Shown here piece by piece: positions 27,230-36,902 of a DNA stretch of 64,000 bases. The translations under genes and the position numbers were made by a program. The stretch covers positions 1-64,000 of the forward strand of contig UICE01000007.1 in assembly GCA_900471815.1 (NCBI GenBank). Direction: 5' to 3'. Under the pieces are notes generated by a model that made no database searches, was not told the DNA's origin, and was given only the letters and a program-made list of their open reading frames with translations. The stretch's first letter is position 1. Each line of letters begins with the position of its first letter. Source of the stretch: Hyphomicrobiales bacterium (GTDB lineage Bacteria; Pseudomonadota; Alphaproteobacteria; Rhizobiales; Rhizobiaceae).

Positions 27230-28755
27230 TATTCAGCTCCTCCGCTCTTCTTGGGTGCCGGTTTCTTTTGGCTTGCCTTGGCCATGGCCTTGGCTTGGCC
27301 AATCCAGTCTTCGCGAGCAATGCGCCCGTCAAATGCCAGATAGGCCTCGGCCGCAATAACATCCGCTTTCTTCCAGGAAGCAATCTGATCGAAGTGAAAT
27401 ATGCCGTGCTCGTTGAGCTTGCGCTCATTAACCGGCCCAATGCCCTTGATATCGATCAATCTGTCGGCTTTCCCGCCACGTGGTGCCGCCAGCGCATTGG
27501 CTGTCGCGCCTGCCTTGATCTGTGAGGCCGAAGCCGCAGCTTTGGCTGGCGCCTTTGGTGCAGGCTTTTTTGCAGCCGCTGGTGCTGCCGCAGCGGGGGC
27601 GGCTTTCTTGGGTGCAGCGGGCCTTGTAGCAACTGGTTTTGCTGGTTCAGCTTTGGCTGGTGCAGCTTTCACTGGCGTTTTCTTCGCCGCTGGCTTGGCT
27701 TCTGAAGTTCCCGTCGCCGTGGACGCCGTTGTCCGTGCCAGCTTGGCTACAGACTGTTTTTTCGCTGCTGCGGGTTTTGCCGGGCGAGCCGGTCCCGTGG
27801 TAACGAGGCTGACAGCCGCCGCATCCGGATGGGTTTCTTCCAATTCATGAATAGCTTCGCTCGACATGAGATCGACGGCAGCAGTCAGGTCGTCAACACC
27901 AGCAGCTTCTGCTTGCTCTAGCATCTCGACGATTTCTTCGTCTTCAACGCCGAGATAGGCAGCGATAACCTTTGGATCGTTCTTCACGCTATCCGGCGTG
28001 CCGTCAGAAATCTTGGTGCCATATTCGAGCACGACGACATGATCGGAAATTTCCATTACAACCGACATATCGTGCTCGATCAAAAGGATGGATGTGCCTG
28101 TCTCGTCGCGAATGTCGAGCAGAAGCTTGTTAAGCTCGGCCGATTCACGTGCATTGAGGCCAGCAGCTGGTTCATCAAGGCAAAGCAATTCCGGTTCGGT
28201 GCACATGGCACGCGCAATTTCCAGACGGCGCTGCGCACCATAGGGAAGATCGCCAGCAGGATCATCGGCTCGATCCACAAGATTGATCTTTTCCAGCCAG
28301 AACCTGGCTTTCTCAATCGCGTCAGCCGCGGCCTTTTTGTAGGTCGGAAAGCCGAGCAACCCGAGTATCGTATAGCCCGATGACAGCATCAAAGGATTGT
28401 GCTGGGCAACGAGCAGATTCTCCAGAACAGTCAGGCCGGAAAACAGCCGGATATTCTGGAAAGTACGCGCCACTTTCGCCTTCTTGGTGATGACAAAATC
28501 CGCCATGCGTTCAAGCAGATATTCCTCACCATTCTGGCGGGTCATGGTCAACATGCCTTCAGTCGGCTTGTAGAAGCCGGTGATGCAGTTGAAGACCGTT
28601 GTCTTGCCTGCTCCGTTGGGGCCGATCAGTGCGGTGATGGCACCGCGCTTTGCCTCGAAGTTCAGATCGTTGATGGCGATCAGGCCACCAAACTTCATTG
28701 ACAGGCGCTCTACACGCAAAATTGCGTTGTTATTTTTTTGCACTTCCGAAACCAT
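27229..28755 (-). CDS. livG: LivG ATP-binding protein fused to a C-terminal helix-hairpin-helix-like domain
   Basis: The first 290 or so residues are a complete LivG ATPase: Walker A GPNGAGKTT, signature LPYGAQRRLEIARAM, Walker B LLCLDEPAAGLN. LivG proteins normally end there, near 255-290 residues. This one continues to 508: first an acidic stretch (EDEEIVEMLEQAEAAGVDDL), then a long Ala/Pro/Lys linker (about 310-430), then a compact domain (about 432-495) starting LIDIKGIGPVNERKLNEHGI, which reads as a helix-hairpin-helix. The reading frame is intact and the codon use does not change, so it is a true fusion. The livM stop overlaps its start. Confidence 0.93.
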   Translation of the reverse strand: MVSEVQKNNNAILRVERLSMKFGGLIAINDLNFEAKRGAITALIGPNGAGKTTVFNCITGFYKPTEGMLTMTRQNGEEYLLERMADFVITKKAKVARTFQNIRLFSGLTVLENLLVAQHNPLMLSSGYTILGLLGFPTYKKAAADAIEKARFWLEKINLVDRADDPAGDLPYGAQRRLEIARAMCTEPELLCLDEPAAGLNARESAELNKLLLDIRDETGTSILLIEHDMSVVMEISDHVVVLEYGTKISDGTPDSVKNDPKVIAAYLGVEDEEIVEMLEQAEAAGVDDLTAAVDLMSSEAIHELEETHPDAAAVSLVTTGPARPAKPAAAKKQSVAKLARTTASTATGTSEAKPAAKKTPVKAAPAKAEPAKPVATRPAAPKKAAPAAAAPAAAKKPAPKAPAKAAASASQIKAGATANALAAPRGGKADRLIDIKGIGPVNERKLNEHGIFHFDQIASWKKADVIAAEAYLAFDGRIAREDWIGQAKAMAKASQKKPAPKKSGGAE

Positions 28756-30161
28756 CAGCCGTGCCCTTCTTTGGTGAATTCGCTCGATACCAGTTTTCGT
28801 TTGTGCAGGAATGCACTTGGTTCACGGTTCCCCACAAAACCTCGCGGCTTCCACACCATGACCACAATCATGGCCAAACCGAACAACAGCATGCGGTAGA
28901 GCTCCGGCGTAAAATCATTGCCGAAAATGTGCTTGAGGAATTCAAGCTCGCGCAATAGTTCCGTACCGCCGATCATGACAGCAGCAGCAATCGCAATACC
29001 GACGAGCGAACCCATGCCGCCCAGAACCACAATCGCCAGAATAATTGCAGATTCGAGGAAGACGAAACTTTCCGGGCTGACAAAGCCCTGACGTGCGGCG
29101 AAGAACGATCCGGCAAAACCGCCGAACATTGCGCCTGTGGCAAAGGCCGTCAGCTTGGTGGTCGTGGTATTGATACCGAGCGAGCGGCAGGCGATTTCGT
29201 CCTCGCGCAAAGCTTCCCATGCGCGACCGATCGGCATGCGGCGCAGGCGTATGGTCACCCAGGCCGTCAAAAGTGCCAGAAGCAGGATCAGGTAATAGAG
29301 GAATATTTTGTAATAGACGCCGGAATTGGGCAGGCCGAGCAAATTGGCGAAGCCACCGGGTCCGGGCGTGAACGGAATGCCGAACAATGTTGCCTTGGCG
29401 ATACCGGAAATACCGAATGTGCCCTTGGTAACGACGGTCCAGTTGATCAACACAAGGCGAATGATTTCACCGAAGGCCAGGGTCACGATGGCAAGATAGT
29501 CGCCGCGCAGGCGCAGGACCGGAAAGCCCAGCACGATACCCCACAATGCAGCGAAGATACCTGCCATGGGCAAGAGAAGCCAGAATGACAGACCAAAATG
29601 CGACGACAGCAGCGCGTAGGAATACGCCCCGACTGCATAGAAGGCGACATAGCCAAGATCCAGCAACCCGGCCAGTCCGATAACAATGTTCAGACCCCAT
29701 GCCAGCATGACATAGATGAGAATCTGGATACCGAAATTGTCGACATATTTGAGCGAGCCCTGCAGTCCGCCCATCATCGAGCCATTATAAAGCGCGAGCG
29801 TTCCGATCACCAAAAATGGATAGACAAACAGCAGCGCAAGACCGATTTTGGGAAAGCTCTTGCGAAAGGCAGACTGTTCTTTTGCCTCTTTTGCCGCAAC
29901 GGTTCGCTTGCTCAGCGCGCGTGCTGCATTCCAGGGCGTGACATATGCCGTCAGCAGAAACCGGCCGATACCAGCAACCAGAACAAATATCGCAAGCAGG
30001 CCCCAACGCTGGTTTAGCACAAGCTCATTGCGAATATTCTGATCCGTGCGAAAGCCGACAATGAGAAGGAACAATCCCAAGGCAAGGGCGGCAGCGACCA
30101 GTCCTTCTTTCACCGCTTTGGCGAAATTAGATTCCGGGTTAGACGTTTGTACATCGGCCAT
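28755..30161 (-). CDS. livM: branched-chain amino acid ABC transporter permease LivM
   Basis: Inner-membrane permease of the LIV importer, 468 residues. It is slightly long because of an N-terminal region of about 100 residues with extra hydrophobic segments. The core carries [29 protein letters not shown] and the EAA loop [24 protein letters not shown]. It starts 4 bases after livH and overlaps livG by one base. Confidence 0.94.
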   Translation of the reverse strand: MADVQTSNPESNFAKAVKEGLVAAALALGLFLLIVGFRTDQNIRNELVLNQRWGLLAIFVLVAGIGRFLLTAYVTPWNAARALSKRTVAAKEAKEQSAFRKSFPKIGLALLFVYPFLVIGTLALYNGSMMGGLQGSLKYVDNFGIQILIYVMLAWGLNIVIGLAGLLDLGYVAFYAVGAYSYALLSSHFGLSFWLLLPMAGIFAALWGIVLGFPVLRLRGDYLAIVTLAFGEIIRLVLINWTVVTKGTFGISGIAKATLFGIPFTPGPGGFANLLGLPNSGVYYKIFLYYLILLLALLTAWVTIRLRRMPIGRAWEALREDEIACRSLGINTTTTKLTAFATGAMFGGFAGSFFAARQGFVSPESFVFLESAIILAIVVLGGMGSLVGIAIAAAVMIGGTELLRELEFLKHIFGNDFTPELYRMLLFGLAMIVVMVWKPRGFVGNREPSAFLHKRKLVSSEFTKEGHG

Positions 30162-30165
30162 ATGC

Positions 30166-31074
30166 TTAAACCTTTTCGACTTCGGGCCGGCCGAGAATAC
30201 CCGACGGCAGGAAGATCAGAACGATCGCCAGGATCGAGAATGCCGCAACATCCTTGTAGTCGATAGAAAAATAGGCCGACCAGAGAGCTTCAATCAGGCC
30301 AATCAGCAGTCCGCCGATCACCGCGCCCGGCAAAGAGCCGATACCGCCAAGAACAGCCGCCGTGAAAGCCTTTACACCGGGCGTAAAGCCGTCCGTGAAG
30401 GAAATAACGCCATAGAACATCAGGTATAGCGTACCAGCAACGGCTGCGAGCATCGCGCCCATCACGAATGTCATGGAAATTGTTTTATCAACGTCAATGC
30501 CAAGCAAGGCGGCCATCTTGCGGTCCTGCTCACAGGAGCGCTGGGCTCTGCCAAGCGTCGTCTTGTTAACGAGGTACCAGAAGGCAACCAGAAGGATTGC
30601 GGTAACAATGATGATCACCATCTGCTTGTAAGCAATGCTGATATCGGTACCAGGAATTATAATGCCGCCATTGACCAGCGGTGGAATTGGCTTGTTGCGA
30701 GGGCCCTGTGTAACCTGCACAAAATTGGACAGCGCAATCGACATGCCGATAGCGGTGATCAATGGTGCCAGCCGGAATGAACCGCGCAAGGGCCGATAAG
30801 CTAATCGCTCGATTGTCCAGCTCCAAAGGCCGGTCAACAGCATGGCGACAAGCATCATCAATAACAGCGCCAGCACAACCGGAACGCCACCGATAAATGT
30901 TGTTAATGCAAGAAAAACAATCATCGCCATAAAGGCGCCAAGCATGAATACATCGCCATGGGCGAAATTAATCATACCGATGATCCCATAGACCATCGTG
31001 TAACCAATGGCGATCAGGCCGTAAATTGAACCAAGCGTCAACCCATTGATCGATTGCTGGATGAAATACTCCAT
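30166..31074 (-). CDS. livH: branched-chain amino acid ABC transporter permease LivH
   Basis: First gene of the liv operon, 302 residues. Start [32 protein letters not shown] is the family hallmark. The coupling loop is [19 protein letters not shown]. Eight or so hydrophobic segments follow. The 267 bases upstream hold the operon promoter. Confidence 0.95.
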   Translation of the reverse strand: MEYFIQQSINGLTLGSIYGLIAIGYTMVYGIIGMINFAHGDVFMLGAFMAMIVFLALTTFIGGVPVVLALLLMMLVAMLLTGLWSWTIERLAYRPLRGSFRLAPLITAIGMSIALSNFVQVTQGPRNKPIPPLVNGGIIIPGTDISIAYKQMVIIIVTAILLVAFWYLVNKTTLGRAQRSCEQDRKMAALLGIDVDKTISMTFVMGAMLAAVAGTLYLMFYGVISFTDGFTPGVKAFTAAVLGGIGSLPGAVIGGLLIGLIEALWSAYFSIDYKDVAAFSILAIVLIFLPSGILGRPEVEKV

Positions 31075-31321
31075 TGCAACGATACCCCTCGTTTTATTGG
31101 GAAGTTTCTTGTCCGGTTTTTTTATCCGGTTACTGTTGCCCCAACATTATTACACCTAGCGCGTGCAATACAGAAAGCAAATGCTTTTTTGCGACCCGCC
31201 ACACACTTTATATTTGCTGGCACAGATTCTCCAGAATTTTGCACCAAATTTGTCCCAATCCTTGGCGTTTTTTACAGCGTATTCGTCCATTTTAGCAGAA
31301 ATCACCACATGAGCGATAATT

Positions 31322-31335
31322 TTGCAATGCAGCGA
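31322..31335 (-). promoter_or_regulatory. possible fourth PhaR-type site, upstream of the liv operon
   Basis: On the minus strand TCGCTGCATTGCAA matches the bdhA and pyc sites at 12 of 14 positions, with the second base and the variable centre changed. It lies about 250 bases upstream of livH and just downstream of the hydroxyproline epimerase gene, a less typical place for an operator. Confidence 0.3.
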
Positions 31336-31341
31336 AAAGCG

Positions 31342-32343
31342 TTACTTCACCACAAAACCGTGGGCAAACGGGTCCCGGTCATCTATAAAAATTGTATTGT
31401 AGCCGGTCATGCGCGCCCATCCCGCCACGGATGGAACAATCGCTGGCTTTTCTCCCACTGTCACCGCCTCTTCAACCCGCCCATGAAACAATGAGCCTAT
31501 GATCGATTCGTGCACAAAATCATCGCCCGGCTTGAGTTTTCCCTTGGCCGCAAGCTGCGCCATGCGCGCTGATGTGCCCGTGCCGCAGGGTGAGCGATCA
31601 ATCGCTTTGTCACCGTAGAAGACAGCATTTCGTGCATGAGCCTCCGGATGAATCGGGGCTCCGGTCCACAGGATGTGGCTGAGTGTATTGATCCCGGGAT
31701 TCTGCGGATGAACGAATGTGTAACGCTCATTCAAGCGCTCCCGCAACACAGGACTCCACCCGATCAGATCCAGCGCCCTGTAATCAGCCATATCCCTATA
31801 ATTGGCCTGAGGTTCTACGATGGCGTAAAAGTTTCCTCCATAAGCCACATCGACAAGGAGCGTCCCCAGATCCGGACACTCGACTTCCAAACCCTCCTCA
31901 TAAAGGAAGGCAGGTACGTTGGTGATTCGCACGCTCGTTACATATTGCCCCTCTTGTGTATATTCGGCGACAACAAGACCAGCTGGCGTGTCCAGCCGCA
32001 AAATACCCGGCACTTTTGGAGTAACCAGTCCATGCTCGATCGCCATGGTCACGGTCCCGATTGTTCCGTGACCGCACATGGGAAGGCATCCGGATGTTTC
32101 GATAAACAGGATAGCGATATCGCAATCATCCCGTGTTGGAGGATAGAGTATCGAGCCCGACATCATGTCGTGTCCGCGAGGCTCAAACATCAAACCGGTT
32201 CTGATCCAGTCAAATTCGCTGAGAAAATGCGCGCGCTTTTCCATCATTGATGCGCCCGTCAGGTTTGGGCCACCGCCAGCCACCAGCCGAACTGGATTTC
32301 CGCAAGTATGGCCATCTATACAGAAGAATGAATGACGTGCCAT
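31342..32343 (-). CDS. 4-hydroxyproline 2-epimerase (proline racemase family)
   Basis: Converts trans-4-hydroxy-L-proline to cis-4-hydroxy-D-proline. Both catalytic cysteines are present, C90 in PMCGHGTIG and C253 in SPCGTGTSAR, so it is an epimerase and not a dehydratase. The N-terminus HSFFCIDGHTCGNPVRLVAGG matches characterised Brucella and rhizobial hydroxyproline epimerases. It is 333 residues. It is the third gene of a minus-strand operon with the D-amino acid dehydrogenase and the DapA-like lyase. Confidence 0.92.
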   Translation of the reverse strand: MARHSFFCIDGHTCGNPVRLVAGGGPNLTGASMMEKRAHFLSEFDWIRTGLMFEPRGHDMMSGSILYPPTRDDCDIAILFIETSGCLPMCGHGTIGTVTMAIEHGLVTPKVPGILRLDTPAGLVVAEYTQEGQYVTSVRITNVPAFLYEEGLEVECPDLGTLLVDVAYGGNFYAIVEPQANYRDMADYRALDLIGWSPVLRERLNERYTFVHPQNPGINTLSHILWTGAPIHPEAHARNAVFYGDKAIDRSPCGTGTSARMAQLAAKGKLKPGDDFVHESIIGSLFHGRVEEAVTVGEKPAIVPSVAGWARMTGYNTIFIDDRDPFAHGFVVK

Positions 32344-32348
32344 CTGAG

Positions 32349-33608
32349 CTAACTCCTGAAGCGTTTGGGACTGTAAGGGGCAATCGATATAGAGGAAGCA
32401 TGACCACCAATCAGATCGCTGATCAGCCGGGCTGTTACCCCAGATTGGGTAAGTCCGAGATGGCCATGCCCAAAAGCGTAGAGAACATTATCCGTCAATC
32501 GGGAAGTACCTATAACAGGAAGTGAATCTGGCGTCGAAGGCCGGTATCCCATCCATTGACGCCCACCCTTTGATTGCAATCCCGGCATGAATTGCTCAGC
32601 TTTACTCAACATGATTTCAGCGCGCTTGTAATTGGGTGGCAATTTCAAGCCGCCCAGCTCCACAGCACCACCAACACGCACACCTGTTTCCAGCGGAGTA
32701 ACCACAAACCCATGCCCGGAAAAGATCAATTGCCGTTTCAGATCGAAGGCGCCAACGGGCAGCGTCGTATTGTACCCACGCTCCGTTTCCAGCGGTATCC
32801 GATCACCAAGATTTTGGGCCAGATGATGTGACCAGGCTCCTGCAGCAACCACGATCTTGGCAGCATTGATTGTGCGCCCATCGGCAAAATGCGCAATTGC
32901 GCCCTGCTCGCCTGCACTTATTGAGGCAACTTCCCCTTGGTAAAAAATCGCACCATTCCGCTGCGCATAATTCCACAGACCTTCACCGACATGTTTTGGG
33001 TCGCTGACGGTCTTCCACCCAGGCACAAACGTTCCGGCAATGAACCGGGGGGAAAGGCCCGGCTGACACTCTCGCAACTGACTGCCCCGCAAATGCTCAA
33101 AGGCAATCCCGGCAGCGCGTCTCGCATTCCATCCGGATAACGACGCATTCAGTTCATCTTCACTCTCGTAAAGCTCCAATGAACCATCTTCACGGACCAT
33201 CCGGCCGAGACCGGCGCGCTGCATCAGCCCGAGCATTTCAGGCTCAGCGAGACGCATCATCGCCCCTTGCGCCCGTACTGTATGCTCAAGCATGTCGGCG
33301 CTGCTGGCCCGCCAGAATCGATACAACCAGGGCAAAAGTTTTGGGAGGTATGACGGGCGGATAGTAAATGGACCAAGCGGGTCCATAAGCCAGCCAGGGA
33401 CTTTTGCAAGCACGCCCTTCGAGGCCATCGGCAATATATCCGAAAAAGCCAAAGCTCCGGCATTGCCGGAGCTTGTTCCTTCGCAAATACCCTGACGGTC
33501 GACGACGAGTACTTTGCGACCACTCTCTGCAAGAATAGCTGCTGTCGCTACACCGACAATACCGGCGCCGATAATCAGAATATCGATATTGTCTCTTGGC
33601 ATGATCAA
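32349..33608 (-). CDS. FAD-dependent D-amino acid (cis-4-hydroxy-D-proline) dehydrogenase
   Basis: 419-residue DadA/DAO-type flavoenzyme. The FAD dinucleotide fold is ILIIGAGIVGVATAAILAESGRKVLVVD near residues 8-36. Position between the epimerase and the DapA-like deaminase points to cis-4-hydroxy-D-proline as substrate, giving pyrroline-4-hydroxy-2-carboxylate. Gaps to both neighbours are short (5 and 16 bases), so it is one operon. Confidence 0.88.
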   Translation of the reverse strand: MIMPRDNIDILIIGAGIVGVATAAILAESGRKVLVVDRQGICEGTSSGNAGALAFSDILPMASKGVLAKVPGWLMDPLGPFTIRPSYLPKLLPWLYRFWRASSADMLEHTVRAQGAMMRLAEPEMLGLMQRAGLGRMVREDGSLELYESEDELNASLSGWNARRAAGIAFEHLRGSQLRECQPGLSPRFIAGTFVPGWKTVSDPKHVGEGLWNYAQRNGAIFYQGEVASISAGEQGAIAHFADGRTINAAKIVVAAGAWSHHLAQNLGDRIPLETERGYNTTLPVGAFDLKRQLIFSGHGFVVTPLETGVRVGGAVELGGLKLPPNYKRAEIMLSKAEQFMPGLQSKGGRQWMGYRPSTPDSLPVIGTSRLTDNVLYAFGHGHLGLTQSGVTARLISDLIGGHASSISIAPYSPKRFRS

Positions 33609-33624
33609 TAAAGTGACACGAAAC

Positions 33625-34518
33625 TCAAAGCGACGGCAACGCTGGACGTGAAGCTATTGCATCTCTCACTGTCTTTTCAACGGATGCTCGACGTTCTCCG
33701 CGCAGAGGTTGACGCGGCAAGCGTACACGATCATTCGTTCCGATCTCCAGCACTTCTGCCAGCTTGATATTCTGCACAAGATAGGTTGAAACATCGAGAT
33801 CCAGAAGCGGGCGGAACCAACGGTAGATTTCCAGCGCCTCAGCGTAACGCCCCGCGAGCACAAGCTTGTAGATGGCTACTGTTTCTTTCGGGAAGGCCGT
33901 TACGAGACCTGCAACCCAGCCAACAGCACCGGCAGTCAATGCCTCAAAAGCAAGATTATCGACACCTGTGAACAGATCGAAACGTGTGCCGAACTCATTG
34001 ATAATGTCCGTCGTGCGGCGAATGTCATCTGATGACTCTTTGATCGCAACAAAATGATCATCCGAAGCAAGCTCGGACAAGATCGCGCTGGTAACGTCGA
34101 CGCGGTAGGCGATACGATTTGAATAAATCATCACTGGAAGATCGCCCGCAGCCGCAACGGCTTTCAATGTGGTGACCGTCTCTTCCGGGTCGGTATGATA
34201 GATGGGGCTTGGAACAAGCATCAAACCGTCTGCACCTGCCTTGGCAGCGCGTTTTGCAAGAGCTGCCCCGTCGCGGGTGGCCGCCTCATTGATTGTGAGC
34301 AATACCGGCTTACCCTTGGCTACACCTTGCGCAATTTTCAGAACTTCAAGTTTTTCATCATGGCTAAGCATAGGGCCCTCGCCAAGCGAACCGGCAACAA
34401 TCAGACCATCGCAGCCAGCCTCCATCAACAGGGAGAAGCAACGTTCCATTTCGCCGTGATCAAGCCTATCATCATCGGTGAATTTGCTGGTAACTGCGGG
34501 AAGAACACCTGACCACAT
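33625..34518 (-). CDS. DapA-family lyase, probable pyrroline-4-hydroxy-2-carboxylate deaminase
   Basis: DHDPS/NAL superfamily TIM barrel of 297 residues. The Schiff-base Lys is K160 (FVAIKESSDD) and the helper Tyr is Y132 (MIYSN). AAGGAG lies seven bases before ATG 34518; the open frame continues to 34632 without family similarity. In known hydroxyproline pathways an enzyme of this family deaminates pyrroline-4-hydroxy-2-carboxylate to 2-oxoglutarate semialdehyde. The function here rests on its neighbours. It is the first gene of the operon, next to a bidirectional operator. Confidence 0.87.
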   Translation of the reverse strand: MWSGVLPAVTSKFTDDDRLDHGEMERCFSLLMEAGCDGLIVAGSLGEGPMLSHDEKLEVLKIAQGVAKGKPVLLTINEAATRDGAALAKRAAKAGADGLMLVPSPIYHTDPEETVTTLKAVAAAGDLPVMIYSNRIAYRVDVTSAILSELASDDHFVAIKESSDDIRRTTDIINEFGTRFDLFTGVDNLAFEALTAGAVGWVAGLVTAFPKETVAIYKLVLAGRYAEALEIYRWFRPLLDLDVSTYLVQNIKLAEVLEIGTNDRVRLPRQPLRGERRASVEKTVRDAIASRPALPSL

Positions 34519-34534
34519 GATCATACTCCTTGTT

Positions 34535-34553
34535 GATATATCAGAAATATATC
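34535..34553. promoter_or_regulatory. operator candidate for the GntR regulator of the hydroxyproline cluster
   Basis: GATATAT (34535-34541) and ATATATC (34547-34553) form a perfect inverted repeat around CAGAA. It lies in the 81-base divergent space between the DapA-like gene and the GntR gene. It is 17 bases upstream of the former's start, well placed to control both directions. Confidence 0.6.
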
Positions 34554-34599
34554 TGTAGGATGCATTACTGTCAATCGCTTCATTGAAAGATCCTTGCAC

Positions 34600-35253
34600 A
34601 TGTTTCAAACCACTGCACATACACCCGTCCAATCAGGTGAAAGCCTCGCAGAACTGGCGTACCGGCAGATTGAAGAAATGATCGTCACGCTCAGCCTTGA
34701 GCCCGGCGCGATCGTCAACGAACGTGCGCTAACCGATATAACGGGAATGGGGCGCACACCTGTTCGGGAAGCGGTGCAGAAGCTTGCATGGGAAGGGTTG
34801 ATGGAAATCAGACCCCGCTCAGGGATAGCAATTGCCGAACTGAATCCGCAGGATTTTTCCAAAGTTCTCGATGCCCGTGAAGGGATAGAACGCGTGTTGG
34901 CACGCGGTGCAGCGCAATTTGGTGCGCAGTTGCATCACCGCAGGTTAAGAGAAGCCTCCGATGCGATGAGCAAAGCGGTGAGTTCGGAGGATGTTGCCGG
35001 GTTTTTGACAGCCGATAAGACGTTCGACACTGTATTGGGTCAGGCCGCTGGAAATCCATTTGCAGCCCGCCTTGCCTCGCCCTTGCAAACCCATAGCCGG
35101 CGTTTCTGGTTTCGCCTGCAACGACCCGGCGGACTGCAACAGTCAGTCGCAGCGCATAAAGCGCTGATTGAAGCGATCATCAACCGCAATCCGGAAGGTG
35201 CCGAAGATGCGGCAAGCAAGCTGATCGAACATCTCAGGGTACTTGCACCATAA
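34600..35253 (+). CDS. GntR family regulator, FCD subfamily
   Basis: About 217 residues. The winged-helix DNA-binding domain is at the N-terminus (LAYRQIEEMIVTLSLEPGAIVNERAL...MGRTPVREAVQKLAWEGLMEI), followed by an all-helical FCD ligand domain. ATG 34600 is preferred over TTG 34594. It is divergent from the hydroxyproline operon and probably responds to a pathway intermediate. Confidence 0.9.
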   Translation: MFQTTAHTPVQSGESLAELAYRQIEEMIVTLSLEPGAIVNERALTDITGMGRTPVREAVQKLAWEGLMEIRPRSGIAIAELNPQDFSKVLDAREGIERVLARGAAQFGAQLHHRRLREASDAMSKAVSSEDVAGFLTADKTFDTVLGQAAGNPFAARLASPLQTHSRRFWFRLQRPGGLQQSVAAHKALIEAIINRNPEGAEDAASKLIEHLRVLAP

Positions 35254-35255
35254 AA

Positions 35256-35283
35256 AAGCCGCCGGCAAAATTGCAGGCGGCTT
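35256..35283 (-). terminator. Rho-independent terminator between the GntR gene and mmsA
   Basis: AAGCCGCC (35256-35263) pairs with GGCGGCTT (35276-35283). On the minus strand it is followed by TTTT, an excellent terminator for mmsA. It also separates the convergent GntR gene. Confidence 0.85.
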
Positions 35284-35305
35284 GATACTATTCCAGCAGA
35301 ACAGC

Positions 35306-36802
35306 TTAATTCATTGTTGGAATAACAAATTCCGCACCATCCTTGACGCCCGAAGGCCAACGAGATGTGACCGTCTTTGTCTTGGTATAAAACCGGAATG
35401 CGTCCGGACCATGCTGGTTCAAGTCACCAAAACCTGAACCTTTCCAGCCACCGAATGTATAATAGGCGATTGGAACCGGGATCGGCACATTAATACCGAC
35501 CATGCCGACTTGCACACGTGATGCAAAATCACGCGCCGCATCGCCATCGCGGGTGAAGATAGCGACGCCATTGCCATATTCATGCTCGTTAGGCAGACGA
35601 AGTGCATCTTCATAAGTGTCGGCGCGGACAATACCGAGCACCGGCCCAAAGATTTCCTCCTTGTAGATGCGCATGTCAGGCGTCACATTGTCGAAGAGGC
35701 AGCCACCCATATAGTAGCCATTTTCATAACCCTGCATCTTGAAGCCGCGCCCATCAACGACGAGGTTCGCGCCTTCTTTCACGCCAAGATCAACATAGCC
35801 CTGGATACGCTCAAGCGCCTGTTTCGTTACAACTGGACCGTAATCTGCCGTCAGGTCAGTAGACGGCCCGACCTTCAGAGCCTCAACGCGTGGAATAAGC
35901 TTTGCAACGAGACGGTCTGCTGTTTCCTTGCCCACTGGAACCGCAACCGAAATAGCCATGCAGCGCTCGCCAGCCGAGCCATAACCTGCACCGATCAGCG
36001 CATCCACTGTCTGATCCATATCAGCATCGGGCATGATGATCATATGGTTCTTGGCGCCGCCGAAGCACTGTGCACGCTTACCATTTGCCGTGGCACGGCT
36101 GTAAATATATTGAGCAATCGGCGTGGATCCGACAAAGCCAACTGCCTTGATGTCCGGGTCGTCGAGCAGCGTGTCCACGGCTTCCTTGTCGCCATTGACA
36201 ACGTTGAAAATGCCTGCGGGCAATCCAGCTTCGATAAAGAGTTCGGCAAGGCGCATCGGCACGCCGGGATCACGCTCTGAAGGCTTCAGGACGAACGCGT
36301 TACCCGAGACAATGGCGGGGCCAGCTTTCCACAGCGGGATCATCGCCGGGAAGTTGAAGGGTGTTATGCCTGCAACGACGCCAAGCGGTTGACGCATCGA
36401 ATATACATCAATGCCAGTGCCTGCACTGTCGGAAAATTCGCCCTTGAGCATGTGAGCCGCACCCAGGCAAACTTCAACAACTTCCAGACCGCGCTGGATA
36501 TCGCCTTTGGCATCAGGGATGGTCTTGCCATGTTCGCGGGCAAGGAGTTCAGCCAATGAGTCGTATTCCGCTTCAACAAGTTCAAGAAACTTGCGCATGA
36601 CACGAACGCGGCGCTGCGGATTGGTTGCTGCCCATGCAGGCTGAGCTGCTTTGGCGTTTTCCACGGCTGCGCGCACTTCGGCCGGAGTGGCCAGTGCAAC
36701 CGTTCCCTGAATTGTACCATCCATGGGCTGAAAAATTTCGGTCGTGCGACCGCTTGTGCCAGCGACATGCTTGCCACCGATAAAATGTCCAACTTCGCGC
36801 AT
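35306..36802 (-). CDS. mmsA: methylmalonate-semialdehyde dehydrogenase (CoA-acylating) MmsA
   Basis: Aldehyde dehydrogenase of 498 residues acting in valine and myo-inositol catabolism, forming propionyl-CoA or acetyl-CoA. The catalytic Cys is in SAGERCMAIS. FGGAKNHMIIMPDAD and GGWKGSGFGDLNQHGPDAFRFYTKTKT are characteristic of MmsA and not of 2-oxoglutarate semialdehyde dehydrogenase. GGGAGG precedes ATG 36802; the frame could be extended to 36844. It is divergent from a LysR gene. Confidence 0.93.
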   Translation of the reverse strand: MREVGHFIGGKHVAGTSGRTTEIFQPMDGTIQGTVALATPAEVRAAVENAKAAQPAWAATNPQRRVRVMRKFLELVEAEYDSLAELLAREHGKTIPDAKGDIQRGLEVVEVCLGAAHMLKGEFSDSAGTGIDVYSMRQPLGVVAGITPFNFPAMIPLWKAGPAIVSGNAFVLKPSERDPGVPMRLAELFIEAGLPAGIFNVVNGDKEAVDTLLDDPDIKAVGFVGSTPIAQYIYSRATANGKRAQCFGGAKNHMIIMPDADMDQTVDALIGAGYGSAGERCMAISVAVPVGKETADRLVAKLIPRVEALKVGPSTDLTADYGPVVTKQALERIQGYVDLGVKEGANLVVDGRGFKMQGYENGYYMGGCLFDNVTPDMRIYKEEIFGPVLGIVRADTYEDALRLPNEHEYGNGVAIFTRDGDAARDFASRVQVGMVGINVPIPVPIAYYTFGGWKGSGFGDLNQHGPDAFRFYTKTKTVTSRWPSGVKDGAEFVIPTMN

Positions 36803-36902
36803 TGCGAGCAACCTCCCTTTGATGATCTTCGTATGCGGCATCATAGGCGCTTCAAAATGTTAAATGCAAGACGTGCAAAAGCGCATCCGTTGTGCAAAAA
36901 AC

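Noticed and set aside
27460-27850. Frameshift or assembly error as the cause of the LivG extension
   Set aside because: One continuous frame reaches a proper stop, and the linker shows the Ala/Pro/Lys bias of natural linkers in this genome (also seen in L21).
35306-36802. mmsA as the 2-oxoglutarate semialdehyde dehydrogenase of the hydroxyproline cluster
   Set aside because: Its motifs are those of MmsA, it is behind a terminator, and a LysR gene faces it.
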